Part shown: piece after piece, positions 60,509 to 64,000 of the stretch
How the letters are laid out: the number at the start of each line of letters is the position of its first letter
Numbering within the stretch: the stretch's first letter is position 1
DNA from: Pusillimonas sp. TS35
Lineage (GTDB): Bacteria; Pseudomonadota; Gammaproteobacteria; Burkholderiales; Burkholderiaceae_B
DNA: 64,000 nucleotides
Assembly (NCBI RefSeq): GCF_009857885.1
Contig: NZ_WWER01000006.1
Span: 62,001 to 126,000, forward strand
Direction of reading: 5' to 3'
Notes under the pieces: model-generated
Told to the model about the DNA's origin: nothing
Database searches by the model: none
The model's input: only the letters and a program-made list of their open reading frames with translations
Translations under genes and position numbers: made by a program

Positions 60509-61006
60509 GATGCGTAACGAAAGCGGGTGCTGTCTGAGTTTCGTCTGATAACCGTATGATTCTCGTTTGCGTCGCGGGCAGTTGTGCTTCGATATCTCTT
60601 TCCCCGCCATCCAGGCAACCAGGCTACCCTGCTTACCGCCATGGGCGTCCATCGCCCTTCCCGCCCCAGGGCGCCCGCCGAGCCCGCCTTCAGGCGCTTG
60701 CCCACCGACTGAAAACCACCCGGGCTCATCCACCGGAAAGCCTTCTCTGCTTGTCATATGCGGTCGTCAATCTGACGTACATGCAACGAGGCTTTTCCTG
60801 GGTTGCGGCGCCTGTTCTGATACAAACGGCCTAGGCCATCGGTATATGGTCGATTGCGTTGCGAGCCGCATGGATGTGTCTTCTGCGGCTTTTACATTTA
60901 AACCAGAACAAACTCCTATCGAAACCGGATTGTCATATGTGCACGTGTGCGCGTTGCTAGCATCGAACCTCCCATTCGTTTGTTGTAAACCCTTCGGGAG
61001 GTAGTA
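60509..61006 (+). other. Long leader region of the candidate secreted protein
   Basis: About 500 bp with no convincing gene; the open frame 60567-61004 has base composition unlike protein. The last 120 bp are AT-rich and should hold the promoter. GGGAGG (60996-61001) is the ribosome site for the next gene. I found no clear terminator for the TolC gene. Confidence 0.45.
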
Positions 61007-62431
61007 ATGGCATTACGCTTCGATAACTTCTTTGACAAGGCCCTGACCTCGGACTTCGCGTCCACAGTGAAGGATTCCCTCTTCAGCGCGGTCCAGAATG
61101 TTGGCACCACTGCGACAACAGTGGCGAATGTCGACGACATCAAGCTCGGCCCGCCACATGGCGAAGCCAATGGAAACCCCAACGTACTTCGCGCCGATCT
61201 CGATGACGCGTCGGGCACGATGACCTTTGTGACCGACTTCGGATCGGTTCCATTCACGTGGAGCGCCGATGCCAAGGCCCAGGCATTCCGTACCGGCGAC
61301 CGCATGACGCTTGCGTTGACGGGCGAAGTGCTGCTTACCAGCCCCGACGGACAGACGACGTTCGAGATTACGCCGTCGGACCTGCTGCGCCTGCGCGACG
61401 GGGCTGGCGATACGGGCCTGACGCTTGAGACCATCAAGGAGGCTGCCGCGCCGCTCATCGCATACTTGGCCGAGCGCGGCATTGTTGTTCAGGGCGCAAG
61501 CCTGGATGGCGAGGTGATCAATTTTGATCTGGACGTGTCGCAGTCGGCCGCGCTGCAACCCGGCATCCCGCTGGAAGAGGCATTTACCAACAGCACGGTC
61601 AATCTGTCCGTGCTTGCCCAAGTCATGCAGAACATTGCGCTCAAGACTGTGACGGAAGGTGAGATCGACCTGGGCCCCAATTCGCCTATCGGCCAGCATC
61701 TGCAGCAGATCATCATCGATGGCGAGGGCACCACGCATGTGGGCCCTATCACTGTGGAAGCCGACGGCGCGGCTACGTTTGACACTGCGACGACCACGAC
61801 CACGGTCAACAGCGACATCAAAATCATTGAGGACAAGGATGCATCGCTGCCGGGATGGACTGTGACGCTGGGCGGGGGCGACGACGTCCTGGGCGTTTCG
61901 GTGGAACTGGCTGACGACACGCAAATTGTCCATACCAGTGCCGAACGCATTCTTGATCTTGGCGCGGGTAACAATACCCTGTACCTGGATGGCGACCTGG
62001 GTATGACGATTCTGGCCGACAAGGGCGACAATTGGATTCAGTTTACCGAGGAAGTTTCCAATCTGAAGGATGTCTCCAGCGAAGCAGGCGTGCTGGGCAG
62101 CGCAATGCGGGTGGTTGATTTCAATACCGGCGACAATCTGGCGTTCAGCTCACGCGGCGAAGGTGCTACGCCGGGCGAGTTGACAGGCGATGTGCTTACG
62201 GGTGCGCACGTGGATGTTGCGGTCGACGCCAACGCCACGTTGATGGCCAAGCTGGAAACCGCGAGCGCCAATGTCGAGGTCGATAGCTGGACGTCCTTCC
62301 AGCACAACGGCGATACTTTCGTCTTTGTGCAGAATGACGATATGGCGCTCCAGGCCGGCGACGGCCTGATCCAGCTCGTCGGCTATACCGGCGAACTGAA
62401 CAACATCAACTTCGTCGTCCCCGCCGCCTGA
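61007..62431 (+). CDS. Candidate type I secretion substrate, RTX-like
   Basis: A 474-residue acidic protein without cysteine and without N-terminal signal peptide, both usual for type I substrates. The C terminus looks like a type I secretion signal: a DTFVFVQNDD strand, then GDGLIQLVGYTGELNNINFV and a hydrophobic VPAA end. One RTX-like segment GGGDDVLGVSVE and LDLGAGNNTLYLDG suggest a partial beta-roll, but no array of nonapeptides is present. The N-terminal 200 residues have no family that I recognise. Its position directly after a TolC gene and its own promoter support secretion by this locus. GGGAGG precedes ATG 61007. Confidence 0.82.
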   Translation: MALRFDNFFDKALTSDFASTVKDSLFSAVQNVGTTATTVANVDDIKLGPPHGEANGNPNVLRADLDDASGTMTFVTDFGSVPFTWSADAKAQAFRTGDRMTLALTGEVLLTSPDGQTTFEITPSDLLRLRDGAGDTGLTLETIKEAAAPLIAYLAERGIVVQGASLDGEVINFDLDVSQSAALQPGIPLEEAFTNSTVNLSVLAQVMQNIALKTVTEGEIDLGPNSPIGQHLQQIIIDGEGTTHVGPITVEADGAATFDTATTTTTVNSDIKIIEDKDASLPGWTVTLGGGDDVLGVSVELADDTQIVHTSAERILDLGAGNNTLYLDGDLGMTILADKGDNWIQFTEEVSNLKDVSSEAGVLGSAMRVVDFNTGDNLAFSSRGEGATPGELTGDVLTGAHVDVAVDANATLMAKLETASANVEVDSWTSFQHNGDTFVFVQNDDMALQAGDGLIQLVGYTGELNNINFVVPAA

Positions 62432-62463
62432 CGGGTTTTTCCGCACAGGTCTTGCAAGAGGCC

Positions 62464-62502
62464 GGGCCGGCCGCCTTTTCTGCGGGGCGGTCGGCCCATT
62501 TT
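62464..62502 (+). terminator. Rho-independent terminator after the secreted protein
   Basis: GGGCCGGCCGCC (62464-62475) pairs with GGCGGTCGGCCC (62486-62497), 12 pairs with one G-U, around a ten-base loop, followed by ATTTT. It ends the secreted-protein transcript. Confidence 0.85.
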
Positions 62503-62641
62503 GCATTGTGTGCATACCGGGACGCCGAGCCTGGGAACCACGCGCGGATGTGTGGCCCGCCGCCCATGGGGCGGCTGGGTACGCGGCCGGTGTATCATCC
62601 CCTGCATACGGGATATCCCGCTTATCCGACGACAAAGAGAC

Positions 62642-63163
62642 ATGACCTGCTATCAACTCGGCGATCGCGCCCCCAATATTGATGACTCCGCTTTCGTGGC
62701 GAAAGAAGCCACTATCATCGGCAGCGCGGTACTGCATCCGCGCAGCAGTGTCTGGCCTGGCGCGGTCATACGCGGTGACAACGAGCCTATTGTCGTGGGC
62801 GAGGGCTCTAACGTGCAGGAGGGTGCGGTGCTACACACCGACCCGGGCTGCCCGCTTACTATCGGCAAAGGCGTCACCATCGGCCATCAGGCCATGTTGC
62901 ATGGCTGTACGATCGAAGACGGCGCGCTGGTCGGCATCCAGGCCGTGGTGCTCAACAAGGCCGTGATCGGCGCTGAAAGCCTGGTCGGCGCGGGCGCGGT
63001 GGTTACCGAAGGCAAGGTCTTTCCGCCGCGTTCGTTGATCCTTGGCGCGCCTGCCAAGGTGGTACGCACGCTGTCCGACGAAGACGTGGCTGGCCTCAAG
63101 AAAAACGCCAGCGGCTATGCCGAACGCGCCGCATACTACAAGACTGCGCTCAAAGCGCTTTGA
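62642..63163 (+). CDS. Gamma-carbonic anhydrase-family protein (YrdA/PaaY type)
   Basis: A 173-residue left-handed beta-helix protein with hexapeptide repeats from about residue 20 to 140. Metal-site histidines are present in AVLHTDPG and GHQAMLHGC. The WPGAVIRGD and GAPAKVVRTL motifs place it with YrdA and PaaY. It may hydrate CO2 or act as a thioesterase, as suggested for PaaY. ATG 62642 is the best start; the upstream frame is GC-rich and includes the terminator region. It stands alone. Confidence 0.93.
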   Translation: MTCYQLGDRAPNIDDSAFVAKEATIIGSAVLHPRSSVWPGAVIRGDNEPIVVGEGSNVQEGAVLHTDPGCPLTIGKGVTIGHQAMLHGCTIEDGALVGIQAVVLNKAVIGAESLVGAGAVVTEGKVFPPRSLILGAPAKVVRTLSDEDVAGLKKNASGYAERAAYYKTALKAL

Positions 63164-63263
63164 TGCCGCTTCCAGGCCTTGACATGCCGTACCTGATCCG
63201 ATCACGCCGGAGCGAGGGCTGCCGCTGCCTGGCCGCCGTGTCGTCACGCACCGGGGGGCAGCC

Positions 63264-64000
63264 ATGGCTCCGCACACGGTAAAGGGCACCGGCACCCTGG
63301 TCAGTGGCGCGGTGCAGCCGCTGGCCGGTGTGCTGTTGCTGTTGGCGTCGATGTGGGCGTTGTCGGGGCTGGACGCCAGCGGCAAGTATGTCATGGGGGC
63401 GGGTGTGCCATTGCTGGTGCTATGCCTGGTCCGGTATGTCGTGCATCTGGCGCTGGTGCTGTTCCTGTTGGTCCCCAGGCGTGGCTGGGCCGTGGTGCAA
63501 TGCTCGCGGCCCGGCGCGCAGGCGTTTCGGGGCGCCGCCATGCTGGTCGCCACCATGTCCTTCTTCACGACCCTGCATTACTTGCCGCAGGCCGAGGCGA
63601 CCGCCATCAATTTCCTGGCGCCCCTGATTGTGCTGGCCCTGGCGCCATGGGTACTAAACGAGCCGGCGCGGGTGTCGCGCTGGGTGGCCGCCGGTGTTGG
63701 CTTTCTGGGTGTGATGTTGGTGGTTCGCCCCGGTGCGGGGCTGGACCCGGTGGGCACGTTGTTTGGCCTGCTGACGGCCTGTGTGATGTCGGCCCAGTTT
63801 ATTGCCACGCGGCGCGTGGCGGTCGACGATCCCTATACCACGCTGGTGTGGAGCGGAGGCGTAGGTAGCGTCGTGTTGCTGCTGGCGCTGCCGTTTTATT
63901 GGCAGGATGTCTGGGCCACCTTCAGCCAGTTGGGGCCGCTGCACTGGCTCGTGTTGGTGGGCACAGGGCTCTGGGGCTGCCTGGGCCATCTGCTGCAGAT
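63264..64000 (+). CDS. EamA/DMT-family transporter, cut by the window end
   Basis: At least 245 residues of an integral membrane protein, with the frame open to the last base. Hydrophobic helices begin at about residue 18 (VQPLAGVLLLLASMWALSGL) and repeat about every 25-30 residues. The FTTLHYLPQAEATAINFLAP and PGAGLDPVGTLFGLLTA segments match the EamA drug/metabolite exporter repeats. ATG 63264 follows GGGGGGCA. Substrate is unknown; the family exports metabolites or amino acids. Confidence 0.9.
   Translation, partial: MAPHTVKGTGTLVSGAVQPLAGVLLLLASMWALSGLDASGKYVMGAGVPLLVLCLVRYVVHLALVLFLLVPRRGWAVVQCSRPGAQAFRGAAMLVATMSFFTTLHYLPQAEATAINFLAPLIVLALAPWVLNEPARVSRWVAAGVGFLGVMLVVRPGAGLDPVGTLFGLLTACVMSAQFIATRRVAVDDPYTTLVWSGGVGSVVLLLALPFYWQDVWATFSQLGPLHWLVLVGTGLWGCLGHLLQ

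Noticed and set aside
60567-61004. Possible 145-codon gene in the leader of the secreted protein
   Set aside because: Composition unlike protein, no ribosome site, ends just before the real start codon.

Overview
The window looks like a chromosomal accessory region of a beta-proteobacterium of the Alcaligenaceae (Bordetella, Achromobacter, Pusillimonas type). The basis is GC-rich codon use and seven periplasmic receptors of the Bug/TctC family, an expansion known from this family. Almost everything up to about 53 kb is catabolic: uptake systems next to CoA transferases, hydrolases, lyases, dehydrogenases and LysR or GntR regulators. No rRNA, tRNA, insertion sequence, prophage or CRISPR array was seen.

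Layout. 0.26-4.3 kb: an operon with an unrecognised 345-residue protein, a UGSC-family protein, a CoA transferase and a Tat-exported Bug receptor. 4.4-6.1 kb: a thioesterase, a decayed LysR gene and a GntR regulator. 6.2-16.7 kb: a long operon with a ThDP enzyme, a complete Liv-type ABC transporter, a zinc alcohol dehydrogenase, a cyclase-family hydrolase, an SDR and a Bug receptor. 16.7-20.0 kb: LysR, Bug and amidase. 20.1-24.4 kb: LysR, Bug, HpaI-type aldolase, nitrilase-type amidase and RraA-like protein, closed by a strong terminator. 24.7-27.4 kb: thiol dioxygenase, Bug and UroD-like protein. 27.5-31.5 kb: split transketolase, class III aminotransferase and GntR. 31.7-41.1 kb: penicillin-acylase-type hydrolase, complete peptide ABC transporter and dimethylformamidase-like protein. 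41.1-53.1 kb: CoA transferase, Bug receptors, CitE-like lyase, LysR genes, Kch channel, MatC-like carrier, amidohydrolase, GntR and alpha/beta hydrolase. 53.3-62.4 kb: a type I secretion locus with two TolC-like proteins and a candidate substrate. 62.6-64.0 kb: gamma-carbonic anhydrase and a truncated EamA exporter.

The strongest finding is at 1365-1895. The reading frame is interrupted by one TGA (1644-1646) but continues in the same frame to 1895. The TGA sits exactly where the UGSC motif needs selenocysteine. Starting 12 nt after it is a hairpin whose apical loop closely resembles the E. coli fdhF SECIS. I read this as a genuine selenoprotein inside a CoA-transferase/Bug catabolic operon. 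Its biochemical role, and that of its upstream partner, are unknown to me.

Other points of interest: LysR operators sharing a 7-N10-7 inverted-repeat layout, an 11-bp tandem repeat starting at a stop codon, apparent active-site substitutions in the RraA-like and UroD-like proteins, and a two-TolC type I secretion locus with a cysteine-free substrate.
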